A DNA stretch of 64,000 nt, from assembly GCA_013335115.1 (NCBI GenBank), contig JAAXWQ010000007.1, positions 1 to 64,000 of the forward strand, read 5' to 3'. Positions 18,849 through 28,522 of this stretch are shown in pieces. Each line of letters opens with the position of its first letter. Positions within the stretch are counted from its first letter, which is position 1. The stretch comes from Chlorobiaceae bacterium. Lineage in GTDB: Bacteria; Bacteroidota; Chlorobiia; Chlorobiales; Chlorobiaceae. The notes beneath the pieces were generated by a model that ran no database searches, was not told the origin of the DNA, and saw nothing but the letters and a program-made list of their open reading frames with translations. The position numbers were made by a program, and so were the translations under genes.

Positions 18849-19322
18849 TCAGAGGGGCAGGCAGGCAGCGACAAGTTCGACTTCAACGCTCGCATCAAGG
18901 GGCAGGGCGGCGACGCCGACAGCACTCCTCACATGGCGCCCCATGTCGCCGAATATTTCGGCCAGGAGCGACGACGCTCCGTTGGCGACGAGGTGCTGGT
19001 TGGTGAACCCTGGTTCGCTGGAAACGAAGACCGTCAGCTTGACGATCCTCGATATTTCATCCAGGGATCCGGCCGCCGCCCGAAGCGCGGCCACGGCGTT
19101 AATCGCGGCGATACGCGCCGCAGTCACGACCGCATCCTGGCGTTCGTCGCAAACCCTCCCCTTCCCTGCTGGCTCGACGAGCCGCCCCGAGACTATCGGC
19201 AGCTGCCCCGAAGTATAGATGAAATCCCCGACGCGAAGGGCTGGCTGGTAGAGGCCCGCGGGGGCCGCGACCTCGGGCAGGATGATTCCTGAACGAATGA
19301 GTGAAGCCTCGAACGATGCCAT
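18849..19322 (-). CDS. RidA/YjgF family enamine/imine deaminase
   Basis: 157 residues from MASFEASLIRSG at 19322; ATG codons further upstream are in the divergent promoter region. GLYQPALRVGDFIYTSGQLP, VKLTVFVSSEPGFTNQH and the catalytic arginine in GRHVRSAVGVAALPLDASVE match the YjgF group of about 150 residues found beside biosynthetic genes. It hydrolyses reactive enamines produced by PLP enzymes such as threonine dehydratase. Confidence 0.9.
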   Translation of the reverse strand: MASFEASLIRSGIILPEVAAPAGLYQPALRVGDFIYTSGQLPIVSGRLVEPAGKGRVCDERQDAVVTAARIAAINAVAALRAAAGSLDEISRIVKLTVFVSSEPGFTNQHLVANGASSLLAEIFGDMGRHVRSAVGVAALPLDASVEVELVAACLPL

Positions 19323-19545
19323 GATATGAAGGGTTTGGGGTTGCATTGTGTAATACATGGAAAAATAGTTATCGTGCCTGAAATTCCGGCATATCCCATG
19401 AAAAGACCACAGGCAAAGCCACCCCGGCCCATGATCGTCAGCAGCGGCAGGCGCCTACAGCGTCCACCTGGAGGAAAGACCTGCCGCGCACCGATGCCGG
19501 GGAACTTCGTAAAACCATCTTCACCTTCAGATCGTACGTTCCATC

Positions 19546-20160
19546 ATGACACTACCCAGACGATTCCTTTGCGTCATCACCGACGAACACCGCTGCCCCG
19601 TGGAGCTGGCGCGCATGGCCCTTGAAGGCGGCGCCAGGATGCTGCAGTTGCGCAGGAAACACGCATCGGGCAGAGAACTGTTCGCATGGGCTATCCGGAT
19701 CCAGGAACTCTGCCGGCAGCACGAAGCGATCTTCGTCGTCAACGACCGGCTCGACATCGCCATGGCGATGCACGCCGACGGCGTCCATCTTGGCCAGGAG
19801 GACCTCCCTGCCGCCACGGCACGAGCCCTGCTCGGTCCGGAGATCCTGCTCGGCGTCTCGGTGTCGAACGTCGAAGAGGCCGTTAAAGCGCATGCCGAGG
19901 GCGCCGACTACCTTGGGCTCGGACACATCTTCCCGACCGTTTCCAAGGAAAAACCGAATCCGCCCCTGGGCATTCCGATGATCGAATCGGTGAGAAAGGC
20001 CGTCGACCTGCCTATCGTGGCCATCGGCGGCATCGGCACTGACAACGCCGCCGAAGTGATGAAGGCAGGAGCATCGGGACTTGCGGTCATTTCGGCCGTC
20101 GCATCGGCCGGTGACCCGACGGCGGCCGCCAGGGAACTGGTCCGGAGGATATGGCTATGA
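19546..20160 (+). CDS. thiE: Thiamine-phosphate synthase
   Basis: 204 residues. The TIM-barrel motifs [53 protein letters not shown] and [20 protein letters not shown] are all present. It joins HMP-pyrophosphate to thiazole phosphate. The stop codon overlaps the start of thiD. The 220-base leader contains no recognisable TPP riboswitch. Confidence 0.95.
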   Translation: MTLPRRFLCVITDEHRCPVELARMALEGGARMLQLRRKHASGRELFAWAIRIQELCRQHEAIFVVNDRLDIAMAMHADGVHLGQEDLPAATARALLGPEILLGVSVSNVEEAVKAHAEGADYLGLGHIFPTVSKEKPNPPLGIPMIESVRKAVDLPIVAIGGIGTDNAAEVMKAGASGLAVISAVASAGDPTAAARELVRRIWL

Positions 20161-20987
20161 GTGCCTCGCGGGAGTACACCACGATCCTGACGATTGCGGG
20201 ATCGGACGGTAGCGGCGGGGCGGGGATCCAGGCGGACCTGAAGACGATCGCCGCCGCCGGTTGCTACGGGCTCAGCGTCATAACGGCCGTGACCGCCCAG
20301 AACACGCTCGGCGTGACCGGGTCGTACCTGTTGCCGGCAGGCAGCATCCGTGAACAGTTCAAGGCGATTGCCGACGATATCCGCATTGACGCGGTCAAGA
20401 TCGGCATGCTCGGATCGAAGGAGGCCGCAGAAACCGTCGCTGAGCTCCTCAAAACGCTCGAAGGGGTTCCGGTCGTCCTCGACACCGTTCTTCGCTCTAC
20501 GGGCGGGGAAGCGCTGTTCCCGGCCGATGGGGCAGGCTCGATGGGACGACTGCTCTTCCCTGCCGCTTCGCTGATCACCCCGAACCTCCCCGAAACGGCC
20601 ATGCTCGCCGGGCTCGACCGCCAGCCATCAAGCCGCGAAGAGATCGAACAGGCCGCACTACGGCTCAACCGGCAAGGCGCCCGGTCCGTCCTGGTCAAGG
20701 GAGGTCACGGGACGGGCGGCGAGTGCCGCGACTGCCTGCTGCACGAAGGAGGGTTCTTCTGGTTCGCAAACCCGAGGATCGAGACGGTGAACACGCACGG
20801 GACCGGTTGCACGCTTTCGTCTGCGATCGCTTCGGGACTTGCCGGGGGGAAGGGTATGGTCGAAGCTGTGGAACGGGGGATCGCCTACACCAGGGCCGCG
20901 CTGCAGGCTGGCGCAGGACTACGGTTGGGTCATGGCCACGGGCCGCTGCAGCATTTCCCCGGCATTCACCAGAGAAGACGGAGTTGA
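20157..20987 (+). CDS. thiD: Hydroxymethylpyrimidine/phosphomethylpyrimidine kinase
   Basis: 276 residues. A GGAGG at 20144-20148 lies 8 bases before the ATG at 20157 but only 2 before the ATG at 20151, so 20157, which also gives an ATGA overlap with thiE, is preferred. [20 protein letters not shown] is the signature, with [13 protein letters not shown] and [20 protein letters not shown] later. It makes HMP-pyrophosphate, the partner substrate of ThiE. Confidence 0.95.
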   Translation: MSASREYTTILTIAGSDGSGGAGIQADLKTIAAAGCYGLSVITAVTAQNTLGVTGSYLLPAGSIREQFKAIADDIRIDAVKIGMLGSKEAAETVAELLKTLEGVPVVLDTVLRSTGGEALFPADGAGSMGRLLFPAASLITPNLPETAMLAGLDRQPSSREEIEQAALRLNRQGARSVLVKGGHGTGGECRDCLLHEGGFFWFANPRIETVNTHGTGCTLSSAIASGLAGGKGMVEAVERGIAYTRAALQAGAGLRLGHGHGPLQHFPGIHQRRRS

Positions 20988-21090
20988 AGGACCGAAAGGA
21001 GGGCCGGGACTGAAAAAGGAATAAAATAAGTGTGCTGCGGAGTATCGAACTCCTCCTCACCCTTTTGTCCTTTATGTCGTTTTAGTCTTT

Positions 21091-22443
21091 TCAGTCCTTC
21101 CTCTTCTCTTCAGCCCGCCTGGGCAATCGGCCGATCGAATAGTAGGTGAATCCCTGTTGCTCCAGGAAATCGGGGTTGTAGATATTCCTGCCGTCGAAAA
21201 TCACCGGACGGTTCAGCGCCTGCTTCATCTGGTCAAAATCAGGGCTGCGGAACACCATCCATTCGGTCATCACGGCCAGGGCGTCGGCGCCATTGAGGGC
21301 CTCTTCGGGATGCGAGGCGAACACCAGCCCGTCACGATCACCGTAGATCCTTCGCGCCTCGTCCATGGCTACGGGGTCGTAGGCCCGGACGACGGCCCCG
21401 GCCTTCAGGAGCTCGTCGATGACGACGCGGCTCGGGGCTTCGCGCATGTCGTCGGTGTTCGGCTTGAACGACAGCCCCCACATGGCGATGACCCGACCGC
21501 CGAGCTCACCGTCGAAATGGTCGCGGATCTTGCCGACGAGGCTCAGCTTCTGGTCGTGGTTGACCGCCTCGACCGCCTGAAGGACCCTGGCATCGTATCC
21601 GTGTTTCCTTGCGGTGCGCTCGAGGGCCTGGACATCCTTCGGGAAGCACGAGCCTCCGTAGCCGACACCCGGATAGATAAAGGAGAAGCCGATCCTCGAA
21701 TCGGAACCTATGCCTTTGCGGACGGCTTCGACATCGGCACCGACGCGTTCGGCGATGTTGGCGATCTCGTTCATGAAGCTGATCTTGGTGGCCAGCATCG
21801 CGTTGGCTGCGTATTTGGTCAGCTCCGCCGAACGGATGTCCATGGCGATGAAACGCTCATGGCTGCGGTTGAACGGCGCATAGAGGTTGCGCAACAGCTC
21901 CTTGGTCCTCGGGTTGTCCACCCCGACCACGATACGTTCAGGCTTCATGAAATCATCGACCGCATCCCCCTCTTTCAGGAACTCGGGGTTGGAAACCACG
22001 TCGAAATCGATATCGGCGCCCCTGGAGGCAAGCACCGAGCCGATCTTCTCCCGGACGAGGTCGGCCGTACCGACCGGCACCGTCGACTTGTTGATGACGA
22101 TCCGGTAATCCTTCATGTGCCGGCCGATGCTTTCGGCCACGCTCAGCACGTGGCGGAGGTCCGCCGAACCGTCCTCGTCGGGCGGCGTCCCCACGGCGAC
22201 GAACTGGTAAAGGCCGAAGGCGACCCCCTGTTCGATATCGGAGGTGAACTTCAGGCGCCCTTCGCGGACGTTTTCAACGACGATATCCTCGAGTCCGGGC
22301 TCATAGATCGGAATCTCCCCCTGCTTGAGCCTTGCGATCTTCGCCTCATCGATATCGACGCACAGGACGTCGTTGCCTACCTCGGCAAAACAGGAACCGG
22401 TAACGAGACCGACGTATCCGGTCCCGAAAATGGTGATCTTCAT
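21091..22443 (-). CDS. UDP-glucose 6-dehydrogenase
   Basis: 450 residues. [20 protein letters not shown] binds NAD, followed by [20 protein letters not shown]. The catalytic cysteine is in [18 protein letters not shown], and [19 protein letters not shown] opens the C-terminal domain. It oxidises UDP-glucose to UDP-glucuronate for envelope polysaccharide. The C-terminal tail is lysine/arginine rich. It stands alone, convergent with thiD. Confidence 0.94.
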   Translation of the reverse strand: MKITIFGTGYVGLVTGSCFAEVGNDVLCVDIDEAKIARLKQGEIPIYEPGLEDIVVENVREGRLKFTSDIEQGVAFGLYQFVAVGTPPDEDGSADLRHVLSVAESIGRHMKDYRIVINKSTVPVGTADLVREKIGSVLASRGADIDFDVVSNPEFLKEGDAVDDFMKPERIVVGVDNPRTKELLRNLYAPFNRSHERFIAMDIRSAELTKYAANAMLATKISFMNEIANIAERVGADVEAVRKGIGSDSRIGFSFIYPGVGYGGSCFPKDVQALERTARKHGYDARVLQAVEAVNHDQKLSLVGKIRDHFDGELGGRVIAMWGLSFKPNTDDMREAPSRVVIDELLKAGAVVRAYDPVAMDEARRIYGDRDGLVFASHPEEALNGADALAVMTEWMVFRSPDFDQMKQALNRPVIFDGRNIYNPDFLEQQGFTYYSIGRLPRRAEEKRKD

Positions 22444-22542
22444 GCAATCATGTCGTTAAATTTCAAAGCCCATTGCCAGACCGGCAACGGGCGACCTTCC
22501 AGATATCGAAAAATCGAGCAGGTCAGCTCACCCCGGTCAACA

Positions 22543-23391
22543 TCAGTCCCTGACGATGATCAGGCAGCGCGACTTCCTCCAGAACTCGGCAGGATCCTTG
22601 ATCAGCAGCACCGTCGAAGTGCCGCCGCCGACCAGTTCGTAGGAAGCCTTAGAATGCGGCGTGAGGATATGTAGGCTCTTTGCGGGCTTGTCGAAGAAGA
22701 TGTCGCCGGTCTCGGTGACGTCGATCTGCCTGAAGGCCCGGGTATCGAAATCGCTTGAAACGACCGGGGCGGTACCGAAAAATTTCGCAAGTGCTCCCGG
22801 CTTGACCAGGACGCCCTTCGTCGCCAGCTGTTCCACCGTCCCGACGATGTAATAGGCGGTCGACATACGGTCTTCCTGGTCGCTGATGACCTCGTCCATC
22901 ACGTCGACCGTCGACGAAAGCCGGGAAAGCTCCTTGTTCAGGCTCGAAATCTCCCCTTTCATGCCGGCGACCTCCTTGCTGCGGACCTCGAGGTCTGCCT
23001 TCAGCTCACGAGTCAGTCGATCGAGCGACTCGACCTTGTATGCCGAAGAGCGGTTCTCGCTTTCGAGCCTGCTGACCAGCGCCTGGCTTGCCGTGAGCGT
23101 CGAATCGAGGTAACGGATGTTGCCGTAGATCTGCTTGCCGATCTTTTCGGCACTGACCTCCTCACGGCCTTCGATATCCGAAGAGAGTCGCTCGACGACC
23201 GCTTCCTTCTGCCTGATACGGCCCAGGTTCTTCTGGACCTGCAACAGGATGGTCATCATGGACTCGACATGCTGGCGCTGCTCGTCACGCTTCTGCTCCT
23301 CCTGCTTGCAGGCGGCAAGCCCGGACGAGAGTGCGACCAGCAGGACCAGGCCGACAGGACGCTTCAAAGATTTCAAAGCCATTCTATCCAT
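22543..23391 (-). CDS. Coiled-coil lipoprotein of unknown function
   Basis: 282 residues. The N-terminus [16 protein letters not shown] is a lipoprotein signal ending in LAAC, so the mature protein is lipid-anchored. Residues about 35-180 are charged and heptad-like ([40 protein letters not shown]), predicting a long coiled coil. A more globular C-terminal domain ends with [15 protein letters not shown]. It overlaps the preceding hydrolase gene by up to 19 bases, so the two are co-transcribed. Envelope role likely, function unknown. Confidence 0.75.
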   Translation of the reverse strand: MDRMALKSLKRPVGLVLLVALSSGLAACKQEEQKRDEQRQHVESMMTILLQVQKNLGRIRQKEAVVERLSSDIEGREEVSAEKIGKQIYGNIRYLDSTLTASQALVSRLESENRSSAYKVESLDRLTRELKADLEVRSKEVAGMKGEISSLNKELSRLSSTVDVMDEVISDQEDRMSTAYYIVGTVEQLATKGVLVKPGALAKFFGTAPVVSSDFDTRAFRQIDVTETGDIFFDKPAKSLHILTPHSKASYELVGGGTSTVLLIKDPAEFWRKSRCLIIVRD

Positions 23392-24077
23392 CGTTCAATT
23401 CCCTCTTTGGTGCCGTACCACCTGGTATGGGGTGTCGGCAGATGCTCGGTTTCGGATATGGTAACATTTTCGGCCCCTTCGAGAAAACAGCTTTTTGCAG
23501 GAACGATGCCGTCGCCGGGGACCGCACCGTCGTCCGAGACGCTCCGGTAGAACATGTAGCAGAGCTTTTCCGTGACGTTCCCGACCAGGGAGCCCATGTA
23601 CTGGTCGCTCACGACCGAGACGACCGGAAATCTCCTGAAGAAATCGGGTCCGAGATGGCTGAAAATAAAATCCGTTTTGATTTTCGCAAAACGTTCATGG
23701 GTATGGTAGGGCGTGCCCAGCGTCACCAGACGGCCAACCATGCCGTCTACCCGGTAGGCATCCCCCTGGAAAGGCTGCTGGAGCAGGTAGACCATCCCGA
23801 TCGTGCCACCGCCGCTATGGCCGACGATGGTAATCGGCTCGCCGGGAAAGCGCCGGGCCATCTGGCGGACCGTCCTGTCGAGAGAAGCCATCACCCGATT
23901 GGTCGAACGCTCGGGAGAGGGCGGGAAGCCGACCCAATCCACCAGGGTCACGGGCACGATGGCGATCTTCTCCTTCGGAACCCATTCGGCAAGGGCGTCC
24001 CGCATCACCTCGTAAAGAGAGTCCCAGAAAAGCACCCCGGGAATGATCACCACCGGGTTCTGCCTCACAGCTGCCAT
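23373..24077 (-). CDS. Alpha/beta hydrolase, lipase or PGAP1-like
   Basis: 234 residues from [15 protein letters not shown] at 24077; an upstream extension of 19 residues is possible. [17 protein letters not shown] is the first strand and oxyanion region, and [18 protein letters not shown] carries the nucleophile elbow [24 protein letters not shown] matches PGAP1/lipase-type proteins. SVVSDQYMG and [20 protein letters not shown] with a late histidine suit the Asp/His part of the triad. The next gene encodes a lipoprotein. Substrate unknown. Confidence 0.75.
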   Translation of the reverse strand: MAAVRQNPVVIIPGVLFWDSLYEVMRDALAEWVPKEKIAIVPVTLVDWVGFPPSPERSTNRVMASLDRTVRQMARRFPGEPITIVGHSGGGTIGMVYLLQQPFQGDAYRVDGMVGRLVTLGTPYHTHERFAKIKTDFIFSHLGPDFFRRFPVVSVVSDQYMGSLVGNVTEKLCYMFYRSVSDDGAVPGDGIVPAKSCFLEGAENVTISETEHLPTPHTRWYGTKEGIERWIEWL

Positions 24078-24130
24078 ATTCCAACGATGTTTGTGTTCAA
24101 AGAAACCCGTCACCCGCGACGCATAATCAG

Positions 24131-24158
24131 TCACGAGTTACGTGTCACGCGTCACGTT
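24131..24158. repeat. Four tandem heptamers just after the pepA stop codon
   Basis: TCACGAG, TTACGTG, TCACGCG and TCACGTT follow one another without a gap. The array ends 3 bases from the pepA stop (complement of 24162-24164). A shorter array of the same unit lies right after the hslU stop at 35531-35551. Confidence 0.5.
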
Positions 24159-24161
24159 TCC

Positions 24162-25718
24162 TCACGCCCACGATTTCAGCAGATCCACCAACAGGCGTAC
24201 GCCAAAACCGGATCCTCCGGAGACCGCCCCGCCGCCCCTGGCTGCGAAAGCAGGTCCGGCAATGTCGATATGGGCCCAGCGCTTGTGGCCCTCCACGAAA
24301 TTCTCCAGGAATTTGGCGGCCGTGATCGTTCCGGCCCCCTTACTGCCGGTATTGCTGACGTCGGCCACGTCGGACTTGATCTGTTCGGCGTATTCGTCCC
24401 AGAGCGGCAGGCGCCAGACCTTCTCCCCGGCAGCCTGGCCCGATTTGTAAATCCCTTCGGCGAGGTCGTCGTCATTGCTGAACAGTCCCGCGACCTTCAT
24501 GCCGAGCGCGACGATGCAGGCGCCAGTCAGGGTCGCAAGGTCAATGATCACATCGGGATCGAACTCCCTTTTGGCATACGTCAGCGCATCGGCCAGGATG
24601 AGGCGCCCTTCCGCATCGGTGTTTCCGACCTCGACGGTAACGCCCGACATCGTCGTGATGATGTCGCCGGGCTTCATCGCCGAACCGGCAGGCATGTTGT
24701 CCGTGGCGGGAACCACGCCGACGACCCTGAGGGGCACGCCAAGCTTCGCAACAGCCTCCAGCACACCGATCACGCAAGCCGCGCCGGCCATGTCGCTCTT
24801 CATTTCGTCCATTCCTGCCGAAGGCTTGATCGAGATGCCCCCGGAATCGAAGGTGATGCCCTTGCCGACCAGGGCGACCGTCTTGCGGACCTTGCCTTCA
24901 GGCCGGTAATCCATGATGGTGAATGTCGGGGGTTGCTCACTGCCCTTGTTGACGGAGAGCAGGCCGCCCATGCCCAGCTCGGTGATCTTCTTCCTGTCGA
25001 ACACCGTCACGTCGAACCCTCCGCGCTTTCCGGCCTGGCGGGCCGCTTCGGCGAGATCCTCCGCGGAAAGGTAGTTCCCCGGAAGGTTGACCAGGTCCCT
25101 CGACACGTTCTGGCAAGTTCCGGTCACCAGGCCTGCGTTCGCCCCCTTTTCGACCTCTGAGGCATATCCGCTGCAACCGGCGAGCACCAGCTTCGCAATC
25201 GATTTCGGCTTCTCGTCCGCCGTCTTCTTCTTCTCCTTGTCGAGCTTGCCGCTTTTCAGCCGGTCGAAACGATAGGAGCCATAAACGATTCCTTCGACGA
25301 TGACGCCGGCGAGGTATTCCGGGGTGCGCTTCGCATGCTTCGCCCACTCGCCGATGCCGGCGCAGTCCATCACCACGATGCCGCAATGCAACTCCCCCGC
25401 CTTGCGGGACAAGGCTTCGGCAGCCTTTCGGAAATCGTCGTTGGAGGCTGCCTCCCCGATGCCGAGCAGCGCGACCCTGGATGCCCGCTTGCCTGTCGCA
25501 GCACGGTAGGCAACGGTGATTTCACCCGCACCCGCCTTGAAATCGTTCAGCACGGATGCATCGATGCCAAGCGCCTTCAGGGCATCAGGGGCGATTTTCT
25601 TGAGGTCCTTCGAGTTCAGGGGCAGGGCGAGCAGGTCGGCCGTCACCGGCGCAGCCGGTTTTGCCGTCACTTCGATGCTGATTCCGGTTGCAGAAGGGGT
25701 CCCTGTTTTTTTCGTCAT
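24162..25718 (-). CDS. pepA: Leucyl aminopeptidase (M17)
   Basis: 518 residues from MTKKTGTPSATGISIEV at 25718; the open frame extends 56 codons upstream without family similarity. The C-terminal catalytic domain shows VALVGKGITFDSGGISIKPS, DEMKSDMAGAACVIGVLEAV and the hallmark NTDAEGRLILADAL, supplying both metal ions and the catalytic arginine. It removes N-terminal residues from peptides and is usually hexameric. The N-terminal domain is variable, as normal. Confidence 0.93.
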   Translation of the reverse strand: MTKKTGTPSATGISIEVTAKPAAPVTADLLALPLNSKDLKKIAPDALKALGIDASVLNDFKAGAGEITVAYRAATGKRASRVALLGIGEAASNDDFRKAAEALSRKAGELHCGIVVMDCAGIGEWAKHAKRTPEYLAGVIVEGIVYGSYRFDRLKSGKLDKEKKKTADEKPKSIAKLVLAGCSGYASEVEKGANAGLVTGTCQNVSRDLVNLPGNYLSAEDLAEAARQAGKRGGFDVTVFDRKKITELGMGGLLSVNKGSEQPPTFTIMDYRPEGKVRKTVALVGKGITFDSGGISIKPSAGMDEMKSDMAGAACVIGVLEAVAKLGVPLRVVGVVPATDNMPAGSAMKPGDIITTMSGVTVEVGNTDAEGRLILADALTYAKREFDPDVIIDLATLTGACIVALGMKVAGLFSNDDDLAEGIYKSGQAAGEKVWRLPLWDEYAEQIKSDVADVSNTGSKGAGTITAAKFLENFVEGHKRWAHIDIAGPAFAARGGGAVSGGSGFGVRLLVDLLKSWA

Positions 25719-25922
25719 GGCAGGAATGAAAATGCTTGTTGGGTTCTGTTGAAACGGATTTTGCGCGCTGTCCGGGGCATCGGCCATAACCGTCGGTCGT
25801 GCCGTCGATTGCCCGCGTTCGATCAAAGTACCAATTTTCCAGTCATTTTGTAACCCGGCAGCATTGGCGCAAGGGGAAATATTCAAAGAAAATTCACGAA
25901 ACGAAGCTTTCGCAGCACTCCG

Positions 25923-26663
25923 TCAGGGGCGGCATATCCCGCAGGGACGGTATCCCGCCGCAATGGCCGACGCCCGGCTCCCGAAGCCTGCCGTGCAGTT
26001 CGGGGCGTCGAAATAACGGCACCCCGCCCTGTGGAAGAGACGGCTTTGGACATTGCCCCGGTACATCTGCCCGGAAGTCTCCCCAGCCGGGACCTGTGCG
26101 GCGGATGTCGTCGATAACGGCCCCCTGACATACGGCCGATTCGTACGCTTCTCCCTGCGGAACGCCCACGGAGGCACGGGAGCGGGATCGGCCCAGAGGC
26201 CACGTCGGGCCCGACGCGCATCGACTTCAAGGGCAGCGAGGTGAGCGTCATGCGAATATGCCCGGTAGTGCCATGCCAGGCCGGCACGAAGCATCTCCTC
26301 GTTCAGCGACCTGCCGTCCACGGCCACCCGACCGATCGTCCGGCCGTAACGGTCGGTCCCGAACCGCTCGAGGCCGACCTGGCGGCCATAGGCGAACGAG
26401 GCCGCATACTGTTTTGCCTTTTGGCCGAAAGGCTGAGCTTTCTCGGGTGCGTCGATACCGTAAAGCCGGACCTTTTCGGGTCGGCCGTCGACCAGGAGGG
26501 TAACGGTATCGCCGTCGCTCACGCCGATGCAGCGGCCAAGGACCACCATCGCCCCCACGTACGCCCCCGGGAGGAGCAGGAAGAGGACAAGGAGCGCCAC
26601 TGCCATGATGCGGCTGAAACGTCGGCACGGCCTTCCGGCAACAGGAAGAACTGCTGAAAGCAT
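25923..26663 (-). CDS. Membrane-anchored or secreted SNase-type nuclease with Ada-like cysteine tail
   Basis: 246 residues. IMAVALLVLFLLLPGAYVGA (about 19-38) is a signal or anchor. The staphylococcal nuclease domain follows: VSDGDTVTLLV, VRLYGIDAPEKAQPFGQ, GTDRYGRTIGRV and MLRAGLAWHYRAYS, with the Arg-Glu-Arg catalytic set plausible. After a basic linker, residues about 203-246 read GNVQSRLFHRAGCRYFDAPN then ASAIAAGYRPCGICRP, the pattern of the Ada-type zinc-binding domain. Probably acts outside the cytoplasm on nucleic acid. The tail's role is unclear. Confidence 0.8.
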   Translation of the reverse strand: MLSAVLPVAGRPCRRFSRIMAVALLVLFLLLPGAYVGAMVVLGRCIGVSDGDTVTLLVDGRPEKVRLYGIDAPEKAQPFGQKAKQYAASFAYGRQVGLERFGTDRYGRTIGRVAVDGRSLNEEMLRAGLAWHYRAYSHDAHLAALEVDARRARRGLWADPAPVPPWAFRREKRTNRPYVRGPLSTTSAAQVPAGETSGQMYRGNVQSRLFHRAGCRYFDAPNCTAGFGSRASAIAAGYRPCGICRP

Positions 26664-26835
26664 ACTGCAGAGCTACTTCTGCGGTTATCAAAGGGGGGGA
26701 ATTGCAGAAAATAGCGAAAACGGAGCAGTAATCAGCAGGAGGGGTGAAGTAAATGCGGAATGGATTCGACACGGCAGGCAGGAGTACCGTCAGGGCACAA
26801 CTGCCGTAAAGTGGTTTGGGCGGAGTATCGGGTCG

Positions 26836-27927
26836 TCAGATATGCCTGTCGAACAGCGGCGACTCCTGGGCGTCGACCTGCTCACGGGTGAAACGGCGGA
26901 CCTCCTCGAAGATCACCTTCTGGGCTTTTTCAGCAGACATCTGCAACAGGCATCCTGCCGCGTTGATGTGGCCACCCCCACCGTACTGTTTGGCGAGCTG
27001 GTTCACGGGGATCTTGCCGCGCGACCTGAAGCTGACCTTGGCACGCCCGTCCTGCATCTCGACCAGCAGCACGGCGACCCTGACGGTCGGAACGCTCAGC
27101 AGGTAGCGGATGATGATGTCGGTATCGAACAGTTTGCTGCCAGTCTGTTCGAGCATTTCTCGGGAGATGAAGAGCCAGGAAATCAGGCCATTGTCCAGGA
27201 ACCGGATGCTGGCAAGCGACAGGCCGAGCAGTTTAATGGCTTCCGGGCTCAGCGAGTTGTAGATCCGGTCGTAGACCATTTCTGGATTGGCTCCCTTTTC
27301 GACCAGCTGGCCGGCAAGCCGGTAGACGTAAGGAGTCGTTTTCGGAAACCTGAACGAGCCGGTGTCGGTCATGATGGCCGCATAGAGTGCCGATGCAGAG
27401 TCCGGCGTGAAAAGCTCGCGTCCGTTCCGGGCGGAAAGTTCGTTGATCAGGTCGCAAACCAGTTCTCCGGTCGAAGAGGCGTATTTCTCGCAAACCATAA
27501 CGTCGGCGAAATCCTCCGGTTCGAGGTGATGGTCGATGCAGACGATCCGCAACTTTCCGAGTTCACGGGCGAACCCGATATGGGGCCAAAGGTTTCCTGT
27601 CCTGTCGTGGAGGTTGGCATCAAGCACGACGAGAAGGTCGGACATGCAGATATCCTGGATCGCCTCCTCGTCGCGATCCCTGAACACCCGGATGTCATAG
27701 AAATCTTTCAGGAAACGGTAGTTTGCGGGGACTTCCGTGGGATTGTAGATCAACACGTTCTTGCCGAGGGACTTGAGCGCCATGGCAAGGGCGATTTCGC
27801 TGCCTAATCCGTCGCCATCCGAATTCTCGTGGGTAGTAAGAAGGATATTCTCAGCCTGGAGCATCTCTGCAATGACCGGCTGCCAATCCCGGGAAGCCAG
27901 GGTCCGGCCAAGTTCGGGTATAATCAT
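26836..27927 (-). CDS. DHH/DHHA1 phosphoesterase, NrnA-like
   Basis: 363 residues. HENSDGDGLGSEIALAMALK is the first DHH motif, SDLLVVLDANLHDR and VCIDHHLEPEDFADVMVCEK hold the DHH triad region, and the C-terminal FRSRGKIPVNQLAKQYGGGG then HINAAGC form the DHHA1 domain. Relatives degrade nanoRNA and pAp or cyclic dinucleotide products. It could clear pGpG or short RNA here. Single gene, with the winged-helix regulator gene lying just upstream on the same strand. Confidence 0.87.
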   Translation of the reverse strand: MIIPELGRTLASRDWQPVIAEMLQAENILLTTHENSDGDGLGSEIALAMALKSLGKNVLIYNPTEVPANYRFLKDFYDIRVFRDRDEEAIQDICMSDLLVVLDANLHDRTGNLWPHIGFARELGKLRIVCIDHHLEPEDFADVMVCEKYASSTGELVCDLINELSARNGRELFTPDSASALYAAIMTDTGSFRFPKTTPYVYRLAGQLVEKGANPEMVYDRIYNSLSPEAIKLLGLSLASIRFLDNGLISWLFISREMLEQTGSKLFDTDIIIRYLLSVPTVRVAVLLVEMQDGRAKVSFRSRGKIPVNQLAKQYGGGGHINAAGCLLQMSAEKAQKVIFEEVRRFTREQVDAQESPLFDRHI

Positions 27928-28024
27928 CGGATCTGGAAATGGTTGTCGAAAAGTACATCGTCACTGATCGTATCAAAAATGAGGTCTGGCCTAGCCGTTC
28001 GGATGCGGGGTGTACGGCTCATCA

Positions 28025-28366
28025 TCAGGCCAATTGCAGGGCGGGCATTTCATCACAAAACATGTCGATATTCCGCCGGTGGCGGTTGAAGGCCTCCCGT
28101 CCCCTGTCGGTGACCCGGTAGTTGGTCAGGGGCTTCCTGCTTTCGAAGCTCTTCATGCATTCGACGTAACCCGCGGCTTCGAGTTTTCGAAGGTGGATGC
28201 TGAGGTTTCCGTCGGTCGCCTTGATGCTGTCCCTGAGCTCGACGAACGAAGCTTCGGAGACGCTCAACAGGTAGGCGAGGGCCGCAAAACGTATCCGGGC
28301 ATGAATGACCTTGTCAAGCAACTGATGATTGAAATCCTTTTTCTCTTTCGAAGAGTCGGGGGTCAT
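28025..28366 (-). CDS. Winged-helix transcriptional regulator
   Basis: 113 residues. ARIRFAALAYLLSVSEASFV, ELRDSIKATDGNLSIHLRKL and ESRKPLTNYRVTDRGREAFN form a winged helix with recognition helix near GNLSIHLRKLEAAGY, as in the small winged-helix/MarR-like family related to PadR. No ligand domain is visible. It is divergent from rlmN, and a perfect palindrome lies between the two genes (28481-28507). Regulon unknown. Confidence 0.8.
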   Translation of the reverse strand: MTPDSSKEKKDFNHQLLDKVIHARIRFAALAYLLSVSEASFVELRDSIKATDGNLSIHLRKLEAAGYVECMKSFESRKPLTNYRVTDRGREAFNRHRRNIDMFCDEMPALQLA

Positions 28367-28480
28367 TATATTCAGGGGATTTTAGCTGCTGCTTGAACAG
28401 GGAATTTATTTGTGCGACAAAGTACTTTTTTTATCGCTCCCGGACAAGACCGGCACTACATTATTATTATGTGCGGATCA

Positions 28481-28507
28481 AATTGAAATCCGCCGGCAAT
28501 TTCAATT
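28481..28507. promoter_or_regulatory. Palindrome between the regulator gene and rlmN
   Basis: AATTGAAAT at 28481-28489 is a perfect inverted repeat of ATTTCAATT at 28499-28507, separated by CCGCCGGCA. It lies 16 bases before the rlmN start and 115 bases before the regulator start. It may be an operator bound by the divergent winged-helix protein, or a hairpin in the rlmN leader. Confidence 0.4.
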
Positions 28508-28522
28508 AACAGAGCTCAAGAG

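Noticed and set aside
19323-19545. Possible TPP riboswitch ahead of thiE
   Set aside because: The conserved CTGAGA and GAACCTGAT-type blocks are not present.
21020-21085. tRNA-like GTATCGAAC stretch between thiD and the UDP-glucose dehydrogenase gene
   Set aside because: No acceptor stem, anticodon arm or CCA partner can be built around it.
23331-25160. 609-residue open frame on the plus strand
   Set aside because: It is the antisense shadow of the hydrolase and pepA genes, a known effect of high-GC codon use.
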